A stretch of 64,000 nt of DNA, from NCBI RefSeq assembly GCF_012985465.1, contig NZ_JAAQWN010000002.1, positions 248,001 to 312,000 on the forward strand, given 5' to 3'. Shown here piece by piece: positions 49,513 through 58,484 of the stretch; the stretch's first letter is position 1, and each line of letters starts with the position of its first letter. The stretch comes from Pseudomonas sp. WS 5079. Its GTDB lineage: Bacteria; Pseudomonadota; Gammaproteobacteria; Pseudomonadales; Pseudomonadaceae. A program made the translations under genes and the position numbers. The notes beneath the pieces are model-generated. The model had not been told where the DNA came from and searched no databases. It was given only the letters and a program-made list of their open reading frames with translations.

Positions 49513-51280
49513 GACTGTCCTCGTCGTCGCCGTCATCTTCACCGTTGGCCGGTATGTACAGGCTGAAGGTAGCACCCGCATCCTTCTCGCTGGTGCACTC
49601 GATGCGGCCATCGTGACTTTCCATGATTGAGTAGACTTTCGCCAGGCCCAGACCGGTGCCCGAGGCCTTGGTGGTGACGAAGGGGGTAAAGATCCGCTCG
49701 ATCATTTCCGGCGCGATGCCCGGGCCGCTGTCGCTGATGCTGATCACCGTGAAGTGTTCGACGCGGCTGATGCCCAACGTCAGGCGCCCACCCTCGGGCA
49801 TGGCATCGACGGCATTGAGGATCAGGTTCAGGCACGCCTGCTTGATTTGCTTGGCGTCCACATACAGGGTCGCGCCGGGCGCCTGGTCGTCGAGGTGCGC
49901 GTCGATGGCATGACTGGCCAGCTCCGGCGCGCAGAAACCGAGGATTTCTTGCGCCAGCGGCCGCGCCAGTTGCTGGCTGCGCAGCGGTTCGCTGGGCTTG
50001 GCAAAGTCGAGGAAGTCGGTGATCAGGTCATTGATCCGGCTGACTTCGCTGATCACGTATTCCAGGTGGCGCTTGTCGGTCTCCGGTAGATCGGCGCGGC
50101 GGTGCAGCAGTTGGGTCGCCGTCTTGATGATGCCCAGGGGGTTGCGGATTTCATGGGCCAGGCCCATCGCCACTTCGCCCAGGGCATGCAGGCGATCGCG
50201 GCGCCGCAGTTGCGCTTCGAGGTGATGCAACTCACCCAGGCGTTCGGTCATGTGGTTGAAAGTGCTGCTCAGTTGCGCCAGCTCGTCACCGCCGGTGACG
50301 GCCACGCGGTGCTGGTAGTTGCCGCTGATCACCGCGCTCACGCCCTGGGACAACTCGCGCAGCGGCCGCGTCAGGTGCCGGGAAACCAGCACCCCGGCGC
50401 CCAGGGACAAGGCAGAGCTGAGCAGGAAGATCAGCACGAACAGATTGCTCTGGTTCACCAGCCCCACCAGGCTGGTGTGGCGCAGCAGGCCACTGAAGAT
50501 CACACCCTGCAACTCGCCGGTGTCATTGAAGATCGGCCAGTACAGGCCGCTGTAGTTGCTGGTGAACTGTTCGCTGGGCTGCTTGGTGCTGCGCAGCAGG
50601 GTTTCCACGGATTTCGGCACGCGGGTCGGGTGGTCTTCAAAACGCTGGGTAGAGAAGATCTCCGAGAAACCATCGGTATTGGCCAGGTACAGGCGCAAGT
50701 CCAGGGAATGCACCTCGGCGACACTGGTCAGGAAACTGCTGTCCAGGTAGGTGCCGACCAGCAGTTCATAGTCGACGCCATCCTGGCTGGTCTCGAACGA
50801 CGAAATCACGGCCCCGGTGGCCACGCCGCCGACCTGCACGGTTTGCAGTACGGCATTGGGAGCGAGGCTGATTTGTTTCACCACATCATCGCCCACGGTG
50901 CTGAACATCACCTTGCTGTCACTGCTGCGAATCAGCGTCACCACGTCAATATCAGTGGCGCTGGCAATGTCCGCGATCAAACGGTCATGACGCATCGCTT
51001 CATGGCTGGAGGGCGGACGCACATACCGCAGGAAGATCTGCGCCACACGGGCGTTGTCGTGCAGGATGTCGCTGACTTCATCCTTGACGATGCGGGTCGA
51101 CTCTTGCAGCCAGATGCGCACGTTACTGTCGAAAATCTGCGACAGGGTGGTGGCTGCCAGCTCCGCGGCGATCATCGTCGGGATCACCGTCACCAGCCAG
51201 AACGCCAACACCAGCTTGCGCTGCAGGCTCCAGCGGGAAATGGCAAACGGGCGGGCTTTCTGGCGGGTTTTGGCAATCAT
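49502..51280 (-). CDS. Sensor histidine kinase with HAMP domain
   Basis: A 592-residue membrane kinase. The first membrane segment (LVLAFWLVTVIPTMIAAEL) and a second near residue 290 (LFVLIFLLSSALSLGAGVLV) enclose a Cache-like periplasmic domain of about 230 residues. HAMP follows, then the H box GLAHEIRNPLGIIK with His near 386, N box NLILNAVDAM, G boxes. Its start overlaps the acyltransferase stop by 4 bases. Confidence 0.92.
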   Translation of the reverse strand: MIAKTRQKARPFAISRWSLQRKLVLAFWLVTVIPTMIAAELAATTLSQIFDSNVRIWLQESTRIVKDEVSDILHDNARVAQIFLRYVRPPSSHEAMRHDRLIADIASATDIDVVTLIRSSDSKVMFSTVGDDVVKQISLAPNAVLQTVQVGGVATGAVISSFETSQDGVDYELLVGTYLDSSFLTSVAEVHSLDLRLYLANTDGFSEIFSTQRFEDHPTRVPKSVETLLRSTKQPSEQFTSNYSGLYWPIFNDTGELQGVIFSGLLRHTSLVGLVNQSNLFVLIFLLSSALSLGAGVLVSRHLTRPLRELSQGVSAVISGNYQHRVAVTGGDELAQLSSTFNHMTERLGELHHLEAQLRRRDRLHALGEVAMGLAHEIRNPLGIIKTATQLLHRRADLPETDKRHLEYVISEVSRINDLITDFLDFAKPSEPLRSQQLARPLAQEILGFCAPELASHAIDAHLDDQAPGATLYVDAKQIKQACLNLILNAVDAMPEGGRLTLGISRVEHFTVISISDSGPGIAPEMIERIFTPFVTTKASGTGLGLAKVYSIMESHDGRIECTSEKDAGATFSLYIPANGEDDGDDEDSHDA

Positions 51281-52404
51281 CGGGTTTCGCTTATTGCAGC
51301 AGCCATGGCAGGGTCGGATCGGTCCGGGCGAATAAACATTCTTACCAGCTTGAGCAGGGTGTCGAGCAGACGGTTGCGATGCTGGAAGAACAGCGCATTA
51401 CCCGCGAACTCGCAGCCCAGGCGTAGCTTACTGGCATACCCGGCCTGCCCGCACTCATACAACGCAATATTGTGCGCGATGCAGTAGTCGACGTTGGTCA
51501 GCCAACTGCGAAAGTACAGGTTATGTTCGCGGCTGTGGGCCAGGTCGTGGGCAAAGAACTTGTCGATCAGCCGGTGCTGGTCCAGCAGCACCAGGTTGAA
51601 CGCCACCAGTTGCCCGTCCACCCAGTAAAGTACACAGCGCGCCCGTTGTTCAAGCTGGGCGAGCACCTGGCTGAAATACCCGGCGGGCAGGCGTTCGAAT
51701 TGCAGGTCAGCGCGGGCCAGCGTGGCCTCGTAGAGGCGCATGATATCCGGCAGCACATCATCGATATTGTCCCGCCACTCCACCTGCGGCCCCGGCGCGC
51801 GCAGCTTGCGCCGCAAGTCCTTGCGCGTGGATTTGCCCAGGGAGCCCAGGTAGGCATCCACCGAACCGTAGGGCAGCGGCAACAGCCCGGTAGGCAGGCT
51901 CGGCATGCTGTGCAGGCCGGCAGCCTTGCAGCTGTCGGCCCAGTCCGGGTCCAGGGTCGGGGCGTCCTTGACGGCCAGCAAGCCGATGCCAAAGGCATCG
52001 GCATCCCGGCGCGCGGCGGCCAGCAGGTGTGCCAACAACGCGCCACGGCGTGAAGCGGGCACGTGGCTGGCGACACCGGCATGGCATTGCTCGGCCACCG
52101 GCGAGCCGATCGCATACAGGCCCAGGCGCAAAACCCCGGGCCGCCAGCGCTCCAGGCGTTGGGTAAAGCGTTTGGCGATGCCCGACACGGTGGTGTCGAG
52201 GCGGTAATGGGTGATGAACGCCGGGGCAACGGCCAGCAGTTGCCCATCCTCATAAAGGGCCAGGTAGCGCCATTGGAAATCCTCGATGGCGGCGTTTTCC
52301 ACGGCAACGTAGTAGTCCCAATCTTCCAGGGCCTGGGGAAAGCAGTCGTTCCAGGCGCTGCGGTCGATGGCTTGGATAGTTGAATAGGCTTTAGTGCTGA
52401 TCAC
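51277..52404 (-). CDS. GNAT/FemAB-like acyltransferase
   Basis: A 375-residue protein. I choose GTG 52404 (MISTKAYSTIQAIDRSAWNDCF) because AAGGAAACGCT precedes it; the ATG at 52503 lies inside a REP element. The pattern matches peptidogalycan/BioF2-like acyltransferases (pfam13480 type): GKSTRKDLRRKLR near residue 190, followed by LYEATLARADLQFERLP and a GNAT-like core CVLYWVDGQLVAFNLVLLD. The substrate is unknown. Coupled to the kinase gene downstream. Confidence 0.75.
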   Translation of the reverse strand: MISTKAYSTIQAIDRSAWNDCFPQALEDWDYYVAVENAAIEDFQWRYLALYEDGQLLAVAPAFITHYRLDTTVSGIAKRFTQRLERWRPGVLRLGLYAIGSPVAEQCHAGVASHVPASRRGALLAHLLAAARRDADAFGIGLLAVKDAPTLDPDWADSCKAAGLHSMPSLPTGLLPLPYGSVDAYLGSLGKSTRKDLRRKLRAPGPQVEWRDNIDDVLPDIMRLYEATLARADLQFERLPAGYFSQVLAQLEQRARCVLYWVDGQLVAFNLVLLDQHRLIDKFFAHDLAHSREHNLYFRSWLTNVDYCIAHNIALYECGQAGYASKLRLGCEFAGNALFFQHRNRLLDTLLKLVRMFIRPDRSDPAMAAAISETR

Positions 52405-52463
52405 AGCGTTTCCTTCATCTAAAAACACCGCGTAAACCGGGCCATATGCGTCATCGTTCACGA

Positions 52464-52490
52464 CCATCGCGGGCAAGCCCGCTCCCACAG
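52464..52490. repeat. Single REP element
   Basis: CATCGCGGGCAAGCCCGC followed by TCCCACAG, between the hydrolase and acyltransferase genes, the one wide gap (95 bp) in this gene set. Confidence 0.75.
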
Positions 52491-52499
52491 GTGGCGGTG

Positions 52500-53354
52500 T
52501 CAAGCCCGGAGATATTCGTCCACAGGGGTGGTGTGTTGTTCAATAAAGTCCGCACTCAGCTCGATCACCCGCCGGTATTGCAGGTCAACGGTGATCATGT
52601 GGTAGCAGTTGTCCAACAGGATCTTGGTCACCGGGCCGCCCAGGTGGCGTTCCACGTAGTCGGCGTTCCAGCGGCTGGTGATGTCGTCCTCGATGGAGTG
52701 CAGGACCAGCGCCGGGGTCTTGATCGACGGCATGCGTTTTTTCACCACCGCGTTCATCCAGTGCAGCTCGCGTACGGTGACGCCCTCCATGGTCAACAAC
52801 CCGGCCTCGCTGCTCTCGCCCTCTTTCATCTGCCGCTCGACGATGGCCCGCAGGCGTTCGTTCTTGATGCCGTAGGGCGGCTTCTCGGTAAAACGGAACA
52901 GGCGCACGCCGAACGGAATACGGATCAGCAACGGCGTGATGAAAGCAAATTTGTTGATGCTCCAGCCGTCGTACTTGAGGGTCGTGGAGTACATCAGCAA
53001 CCCGGCGACCTGGCCCGCAAACTCCGAAGCCAGGTACATCGACATCACCGCGCCCATGGACAAGCCACCGACGAACACCTGCGCATGGCGCTGCTGCACG
53101 CCGACAAAGGTCTTGCGCACACCCTCGTACCAGTCGCGCCAGCCGGTGGCCTGCAGGTCTTCGTTGCCCCCGCAGTGCCCGGCCAGGGTGGGCACGTACA
53201 CCGTGCAGTTGCCCGCCTTGGCCAGGCCCTGGGCGACCCGACGCAACTCGGTCGGGGTGCCGGTCAGGCCGTGGATCAACAGGATCCCGACCGGACCGTT
53301 GCCGAGAACGAAGCCGGCGTTGCCTTCGCCGAGATCGATATCGGCCAGGCTCAC
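52500..53354 (-). CDS. Alpha/beta hydrolase (carboxylesterase-like)
   Basis: A 284-residue hydrolase. Oxyanion segment LIHGLTGTP near 27, nucleophile Ser in GGLSMGAVMS near 99, Asp in HSIEDDIT and His in NCYHMITVD. The pattern resembles carboxylesterase Est30-type enzymes. It overlaps the aminotransferase stop by 4 bases, so both are likely made together. Confidence 0.85.
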   Translation of the reverse strand: MSLADIDLGEGNAGFVLGNGPVGILLIHGLTGTPTELRRVAQGLAKAGNCTVYVPTLAGHCGGNEDLQATGWRDWYEGVRKTFVGVQQRHAQVFVGGLSMGAVMSMYLASEFAGQVAGLLMYSTTLKYDGWSINKFAFITPLLIRIPFGVRLFRFTEKPPYGIKNERLRAIVERQMKEGESSEAGLLTMEGVTVRELHWMNAVVKKRMPSIKTPALVLHSIEDDITSRWNADYVERHLGGPVTKILLDNCYHMITVDLQYRRVIELSADFIEQHTTPVDEYLRA

Positions 53355-54745
53355 CGCTTCATCGCTCGGGTCAGCAGTTGCTCCAGCAGCTTCAGGCCCA
53401 GGTCGATTTCCGGGTAGCTGATTTCCAGGGACGGCGCCAGGGTGATCACGTTCTTGTAGTAGCCGCCCACATCGAGGATCAACCCGAGTTTCTGGCCGTC
53501 GACCAGCATGTCGCCTTTCATGCCCTCGTCAACCATGTAGTCCAGGGTCGCCTTGTCCGGGGTGAAGCCATCGGGGCCGCAGATTTCGCAGCGCAGGGCC
53601 AGGCCCAGGCCATCGACGTCGCCGATGATCGGGAAGCGCTTTTGCAACTCTTGCAGGCCTTCCAGGAAGTATTTGCCCTTGGCCATGACCATCGCGCCGT
53701 AGTCGACTTCGCTGGTCATCTTGAACATTTCCAGGCCCACCGCCGTACCCAGCGGGTTGGAGGCAAAGGTGGAGTGGGTGGAACCCGGCGGGAAGACTTT
53801 CGGGTTGATCAACTCTTCCTTGGCCCAGATGCCGCCCAGGGGGTTGAGGCCATTGGTCAGGGCTTTACCGAACACGATCACGTCCGGCTGCACATCGAAG
53901 TGTTCGATCGACCACAACTTGCCGGTGCGCCAGAAGCCCATCTGGATTTCATCGACCACCATCAGGATGCCGTGCTGGTCGAGCACCTGCTTGAGTTCGC
54001 TGTAGAAGTTCATCGGCGGGATCACGTAGCCGCCGGTGCCCTGGATCGGCTCGACGTAGAACGCTGCGTACTCGCTCTGGCCGACTTTCGGGTCCCACAC
54101 ACCGTTGTATTCAGTCTCGAACAGGCGCGCGAACTGCTGCACGCAGTGGCTGCCGTATTCTTCCTTGGTCATGCCCTTGGGGCCACGGAAGTGGTACGGG
54201 AACGGGATGAAGTTGGCGCGTTCGCCGAAGTGGCCGTAGCGACGACGGTAGCGGTAGCTGGAGGTGATGGACGACGCGCCAAGGGTGCGCCCGTGGTAGC
54301 CGCCCTCGAAGGCGAACATCAGGCTCTTGCCGTTGGTGGCGTTACGTACGACCTTGAGCGAATCCTCGATGGACTGCGAACCGCCGACGTTGAAATGCAC
54401 CCGGCCATCAAGGCCGAATTTTTTCTTGGCGTCCACCGCGATCATTTCCGACAGCTCGATCTTGCCCTTGTGCAGGTACTGGCTGGCGATTTGCGGCAGG
54501 GTGTCGATCTGCTGTTTCAGCGCATTGTTCAGGCGCGGGTTGGCGTAGCCGAAGTTGACCGCCGAGTACCACATTTGCAGGTCGAGGTAGGCCTGGTCTT
54601 CGGTGTCCCACACGTAGGAGCCTTCGCAACGGCTGAAGATACGCGGTGGGTCGATGTAGTGGACGGTGTCGCCGTAGGAGCAGTACTTGGCTTCTTTATC
54701 CAGCAGAACCTGGTCTTCGGCGGTAGCGATACGGATATCAGACAT
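53351..54745 (-). CDS. Class III PLP-dependent aminotransferase
   Basis: A 464-residue protein starting MSDIRIATAEDQVLL. Cofactor-binding FEGGYHGRTLGASS, the Asp in MVVDEIQMGFWRTG and the Schiff-base Lys in IVFGKALTNGLNPLGG are all present. The substrate may be an omega-amino compound, but no close match is recognised. It overlaps the phosphatase gene by 8 bases. Confidence 0.9.
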   Translation of the reverse strand: MSDIRIATAEDQVLLDKEAKYCSYGDTVHYIDPPRIFSRCEGSYVWDTEDQAYLDLQMWYSAVNFGYANPRLNNALKQQIDTLPQIASQYLHKGKIELSEMIAVDAKKKFGLDGRVHFNVGGSQSIEDSLKVVRNATNGKSLMFAFEGGYHGRTLGASSITSSYRYRRRYGHFGERANFIPFPYHFRGPKGMTKEEYGSHCVQQFARLFETEYNGVWDPKVGQSEYAAFYVEPIQGTGGYVIPPMNFYSELKQVLDQHGILMVVDEIQMGFWRTGKLWSIEHFDVQPDVIVFGKALTNGLNPLGGIWAKEELINPKVFPPGSTHSTFASNPLGTAVGLEMFKMTSEVDYGAMVMAKGKYFLEGLQELQKRFPIIGDVDGLGLALRCEICGPDGFTPDKATLDYMVDEGMKGDMLVDGQKLGLILDVGGYYKNVITLAPSLEISYPEIDLGLKLLEQLLTRAMKR

Positions 54746-55436
54746 GATGAAAGAGTTCCTGATTTTCAAAAGTGAAATGGGTGGCGTTGGCGGCGATGCC
54801 CTGGGGCAGCTTGGCCAGCAAGGCCGGCAGTTCGGCAAAGGTGTCGAAGCGCAGATGGGGGATGGCGTGGGCCTGGCAGTATTGGGCCAGGCTGCCCTTG
54901 GCGAAGACGAAATCGGCGGTGGTCGACACGCACATATCGGACTTGCCGTCGCCGATCACCAGCACCCGTTTGTTACGCGGGGTGGACTTGCATTTGCAGT
55001 TGCCCGAGGCCGCGCGGCAGGCGTCGCTGGCATGGGGGAAGTCGATGCGCCAGCTGTTCTGGTCAACCTGGCGCAGGCGGTTGGCGATGATCGGCAGCAA
55101 GGTCACGTAGTTGCGCGAAAGGATCCGCGCGATGCCTTGCTCGATGCCGTCGCTGACCACCTCAAGGGACGCGCCCTGGCCCAGGACATGGTCGACGAAG
55201 TCCGGGAAGTCCGGGTCGATCTCGACGGTGTCGAAATACGCCAGCAGTTCGGCCGGGCTCGCCTTGATCAGCGCCAGTTGGCGGCTCAGGCATTCGCGCG
55301 AACCGATATGGCCTTCCAGCCATTGCTGCTCGATGGTTTCCCATTCGGGGCCGGCGAAGCGTTGGAGAACATTGTCGATGACATCGGTGGGTGTGATGGT
55401 CCCATCGAAGTCACACACGATATGCCAGTCATTCAT
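54738..55436 (-). CDS. HAD-superfamily phosphatase (MtnX/SerB-like)
   Basis: A 232-residue protein with HAD motif I DFDGTIT at residues 9-15, motif II VVSDG near 95 and motif III/IV VIGDGKSDMCV near 160. A Cys pair (ACRAASGNCKCKS) in the middle is typical of MtnX-like phosphatases. First gene of the minus-strand set; its promoter lies in 55437-55660. Confidence 0.87.
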   Translation of the reverse strand: MNDWHIVCDFDGTITPTDVIDNVLQRFAGPEWETIEQQWLEGHIGSRECLSRQLALIKASPAELLAYFDTVEIDPDFPDFVDHVLGQGASLEVVSDGIEQGIARILSRNYVTLLPIIANRLRQVDQNSWRIDFPHASDACRAASGNCKCKSTPRNKRVLVIGDGKSDMCVSTTADFVFAKGSLAQYCQAHAIPHLRFDTFAELPALLAKLPQGIAANATHFTFENQELFHHV

Positions 55437-55666
55437 CTGCGTTTACCTTGGATGCTAGCGCGCTGATGCGCCGTTACCAGGGATAGAGCAGGGACTGTGC
55501 CAAGTGGGCAAAACCCAGCAGGGCTGGGGCTCGCGGGCATGGATAGGTGATAAAGGCTGCGGCGAAGCTACAAATTTTGTAGGTCGCTACAAACAACATG
55601 AGTGCTTGCACAAGCCCCCGCGCCTGCGCGTTCATGCGCGCATGTTTTGCAAGAGGAGCAAGCAAT

Positions 55667-56431
55667 ATGTTCAGGGTGACTTCGCTGGTATTCGCCGGCG
55701 TCCTGGGGCTGTGGATGAACTCGGCAGCGGCGGCCGGCATCAGCGGCGAGGTGGGCCTGGGCTTGAGCTATCAGCCACGGGAACCCGCCGCCAGCCGTTA
55801 TCAGACTGTGCCTGTGCCCTACTTCGACCTGGATTGGGGAGATGTCAGCCTCGATACCGATGACGGCCTGACCTGGCGCGCGCTCGACAGCAATGGCTTG
55901 AGTGCCGGGCCGTACCTCAATTACCTGCCGGGACGCACGGCCAACGGGCCGCTACAGGGCTTGCGGGATGTGTCGGACATGGCCGAGGTCGGCGGTTTTA
56001 TCCAGTACGCGCCTGCCGACTTCTGGCGGGTCTATGCGCAACTGGGCCGGGCTGTGGGCGGTGCCCGCGAGCAGAGCGGCGTGCTCGGCAAGTTGGGTGG
56101 GGAGTTGGGCTACCCGCTGGGCGGCGCAGTGATTGGCAGCACGGGCCTGGTCGCGCATTTTGCCGACGGCCGCCAGACCCAGACATTTTTCGGGGTGGAT
56201 GAGCATGATGCGACAGACTCCGGGATCCGTCCGTACAGCGCCAGCGGCGGGTTCCAGAACCTGACCCTGACCCAGAGCGTGCAGATCCCCCTGGCACCGA
56301 AGTGGACGTTACTGACCAGTGCCAGTTGGGTGCATCTGCTGGGATCGGCGGCCGACAGCAGCATCGTGCGCCAGACCGGCGAGGTCAACCAGGGACAGGT
56401 GCAGACGGCGATCAGCTATACCTTCGATTGA
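55667..56431 (+). CDS. MipA/OmpV-family outer-membrane protein
   Basis: A 254-residue protein starting MFRVTSLVFAGVL, preceded by AGAGGAGCAAGCAAT. The signal peptide probably ends at AAA-G. The beta-barrel pattern is typical of MipA/OmpV: GEVGLGLSYQPREP, PYFDLDWGDVSLDTDDGL, YSASGGFQNLTLTQS and a terminal AISYTFD with aromatic end. Function of the family varies (murein scaffold, porin). Divergent from the phosphatase gene. Confidence 0.85.
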   Translation: MFRVTSLVFAGVLGLWMNSAAAAGISGEVGLGLSYQPREPAASRYQTVPVPYFDLDWGDVSLDTDDGLTWRALDSNGLSAGPYLNYLPGRTANGPLQGLRDVSDMAEVGGFIQYAPADFWRVYAQLGRAVGGAREQSGVLGKLGGELGYPLGGAVIGSTGLVAHFADGRQTQTFFGVDEHDATDSGIRPYSASGGFQNLTLTQSVQIPLAPKWTLLTSASWVHLLGSAADSSIVRQTGEVNQGQVQTAISYTFD

Positions 56432-56457
56432 TTGTCTCAAGGGCGACACCCATCAAA

Positions 56458-56546
56458 ATGTGGGAGCTGGCTTGCCTGCGATAGCCTCACCGCGGTGTAA
56501 CTGAGACACCGAGGCGCCTGCATCGCAGGCAAGCCAGCTCCCACAC
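56458..56546. repeat. REPIN after the MipA gene
   Basis: ATGTGGGAGCTGGCTTGCCT and its mirror AGGCAAGCCAGCTCCCACA enclose about 40 bp. Same family as 33.6 kb. Confidence 0.85.
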
Positions 56547-56585
56547 AAGCCCGCTCACACATTTAGTCCGTATTTCACAGGGCAC

Positions 56586-56999
56586 TCAGTTTTCTTCGCC
56601 CTCGGCCAGCAGTGCAATCCCGCCAATAATCACCACCACGCCCACCCAATGCAGCAAGCTGATGTGCTCGCCCAACCCCAGCCAGGAGCCGAGCAACACC
56701 ACCACAAACACCAGCGAGCTCAAGGGGAAGGCCAGGGACAGGCTGCTGCGTCGCAGGATTAGCATCCACACAAAGAACGCGCCGATATAGCAGGCAATCG
56801 CCGCCAGGATCCCCGGGTTGACCGCCACCGCCGCCAACCACTGCCAACTGAAATCCATCTGCCCTATCTGATCGCCGGCCACCTTGGTAAACAGCTGCCC
56901 GGCGCTTTCGGTGAGGATCAACAACGCCCATAACACTACGGTGCCCAGGCGCCCATGCAGCCAGCCAACCGGACGGATAGTCATCTCTTGCGCACTCAT
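56586..56999 (-). CDS. Small drug/metabolite transporter, subunit 2
   Basis: A 137-residue protein with four membrane segments starting MSAQEMTIRPVGWLHG at 56999, overlapping the upstream gene by 4 bases. It is of the EamA/SMR half-size type (FFVWMLILRRSSLSLAFPLSSLVF; GVVVIIGGIALLAE). Pairs with the next gene and probably acts as a heterodimer, as ArnE/ArnF or MdtI/J do. Substrate unknown. Confidence 0.82.
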   Translation of the reverse strand: MSAQEMTIRPVGWLHGRLGTVVLWALLILTESAGQLFTKVAGDQIGQMDFSWQWLAAVAVNPGILAAIACYIGAFFVWMLILRRSSLSLAFPLSSLVFVVVLLGSWLGLGEHISLLHWVGVVVIIGGIALLAEGEEN

Positions 57000-57376
57000 G
57001 ATTGTGCTCCTGCTACAGCCACCAACATCACGCCGGCGGTAATCACCATCGTGCCCAACCAGCGCCGGCGGCTGACGGTTTCGCCCAGCACCACTTTGCC
57101 CGCCAGCACCACCCCGCAATAGGCCAGCGCGGCGGCCGGGAACAGCAGGCTCAACGGCGCGCGGGACAAGGCTTCGAGCCAGACGAAAAATTCGATGACA
57201 TAGGCGCCGATGCCCGCCCACAGCAACGGCGCATTGAACACCTGGCCCCAGAAGGCACTCAGGCGAAACCCGCCGGAAAGCTCCGGCAAGCGGTCCAGGC
57301 CCAGTTTGAAACACAACTGGCCGATCACATCGAGCACGATGGAAAAGGCCACCAACAACACCACGGTCAGGGTCAC
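56996..57376 (-). CDS. Small drug/metabolite transporter, subunit 1
   Basis: A 126-residue four-segment membrane protein (VVLLVAFSIVLDVIGQLCFK; YVIEFFVWLEALSRAPLSLLFP; TMVITAGVMLVAVAG) of the SMR-like half-size EamA type. Overlaps the arginase-like gene and its partner by 4 bases each. Confidence 0.82.
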   Translation of the reverse strand: MTLTVVLLVAFSIVLDVIGQLCFKLGLDRLPELSGGFRLSAFWGQVFNAPLLWAGIGAYVIEFFVWLEALSRAPLSLLFPAAALAYCGVVLAGKVVLGETVSRRRWLGTMVITAGVMLVAVAGAQS

Positions 57377-58293
57377 GGAAACAGCTCCTCGAACAGGTTG
57401 ATCAACGCTTCATTGGTGGTCGCGTTACGCAGCAGGTCGTCGTCGCTCCAGCGTTCGGCCGGTGGCTGGTCGGACTTGGCTTCCCAGCGTTTGAACGCGT
57501 TGCTGAACGTAGGCCGGGCAAACTCGCCACACACGTCGATGCCAATAATCCGCTTGCTCGCCGCCAACGCACGCAGGGCTTGCAACAGGTGCGTCAGGCG
57601 CATGCCGCCCTGGTCCCAATTGGTGGCCGCGTCTTCGCTGGCCAGCACGTCCTTGTCGAGGGTGATCCATACCGCCTCGGTGGGCAGGCTGGCGATCATT
57701 TGCTCAAGGAATGCAGGCCAGTCGAGCTCAGCGAGATTGCGCCAGTGCAGGTGGTTTTCCTGCTGTGCATGGCCGGCGCCATCCCCAACCCGGCCCCAGA
57801 CTTTCGACGGCGCGTGCTGCCAGGGAAACAACTGCAGGTGCCCGCGCTTCAGGGCGCCAAGATTGCCGCCACGCAGTTGCGGGTTGTGCAGGTCATCGCT
57901 GCACGGGCCGAGGGTGACGATGCGCTTGATCGCCGGCATCTTCAGGGCCTGGTTGACCCACGAGCCGCAGTGCCGGCGCGGGGCCAGGCGTACCCAGTCG
58001 GGGTGGTTGTCGAAGTGGATCAGGCTGATCGGCTGTTGCACTTCGGCGAGAAAGGCCGGGGTCAGGTGGTGGTAGTCGCCGGAGCCGACAAAGAAGATTT
58101 CCGGCCGCGCCGTGCTCGGCCGGGGCCGTTGGGCCAGGCGCTGGGCAAAGCGTTTCCAGGTTTTTTCGGTGGACCACAGGCGCAGTTTCGGGCCCAGGTC
58201 GAGCAAATCCAGGCGCGTGGCCTGACCACTGGCCAGACGCCGGGCGATGGGTGCCTGGGCTGTGAGGCTGTGGTCGAGATCGAGAATATTCAA
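57373..58293 (-). CDS. Arginase-like (ureohydrolase-fold) protein
   Basis: A 306-residue protein. Motifs correspond to the manganese-binding set of ureohydrolases but are altered: GSGDYHHLT for GGDHS, IHFDNHPDW for DAHxD, and ITLDKDVLASED for SxDxDxxDP. Enough Asp/His remain to bind two metals. The family is often annotated arginase-like or UPF0489. Its tight coupling with two small exporters suggests that it processes the exported compound, possibly a guanidino or acylated amine. Inference only. Confidence 0.7.
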   Translation of the reverse strand: MNILDLDHSLTAQAPIARRLASGQATRLDLLDLGPKLRLWSTEKTWKRFAQRLAQRPRPSTARPEIFFVGSGDYHHLTPAFLAEVQQPISLIHFDNHPDWVRLAPRRHCGSWVNQALKMPAIKRIVTLGPCSDDLHNPQLRGGNLGALKRGHLQLFPWQHAPSKVWGRVGDGAGHAQQENHLHWRNLAELDWPAFLEQMIASLPTEAVWITLDKDVLASEDAATNWDQGGMRLTHLLQALRALAASKRIIGIDVCGEFARPTFSNAFKRWEAKSDQPPAERWSDDDLLRNATTNEALINLFEELFP

Positions 58294-58378
58294 GGTAATG
58301 TTTCACCCCTTGGCAGTGCCCAACCGCACGCCGGCTGGGCTTTAGGGGGGTAATGCAAGGGATGGGCCAGGAGCCAAT

Positions 58379-58466
58379 GTGGAAACGGGCTTGCTCGCGA
58401 AGGCGGTGGGTCAGTTAAGAGATACTTAGCTGATATACCGCTTTCGCGGGCAAGCCCGCTCCCACC
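58379..58466. repeat. REPIN upstream of the arginase-like gene
   Basis: Left arm GTGGAAACGGGCTTGCTCGC (decayed) and right arm CTTTCGCGGGCAAGCCCGCT then CCCAC, loop about 45 bp. Confidence 0.75.
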
Positions 58467-58484
58467 TTTGGCCGGTGGTGTTTG

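Noticed and set aside
53355-54838. Extended aminotransferase start at 54838
   Set aside because: The extra 31 residues overlap the phosphatase gene and are not family-like; MSDIRIAT at 54745 fits better.
55590-55660. Palindromic-looking TGCGCG/CGCGCA upstream of the MipA gene as an operator
   Set aside because: Short, GC-rich and imperfect; no second copy or matching regulator nearby.
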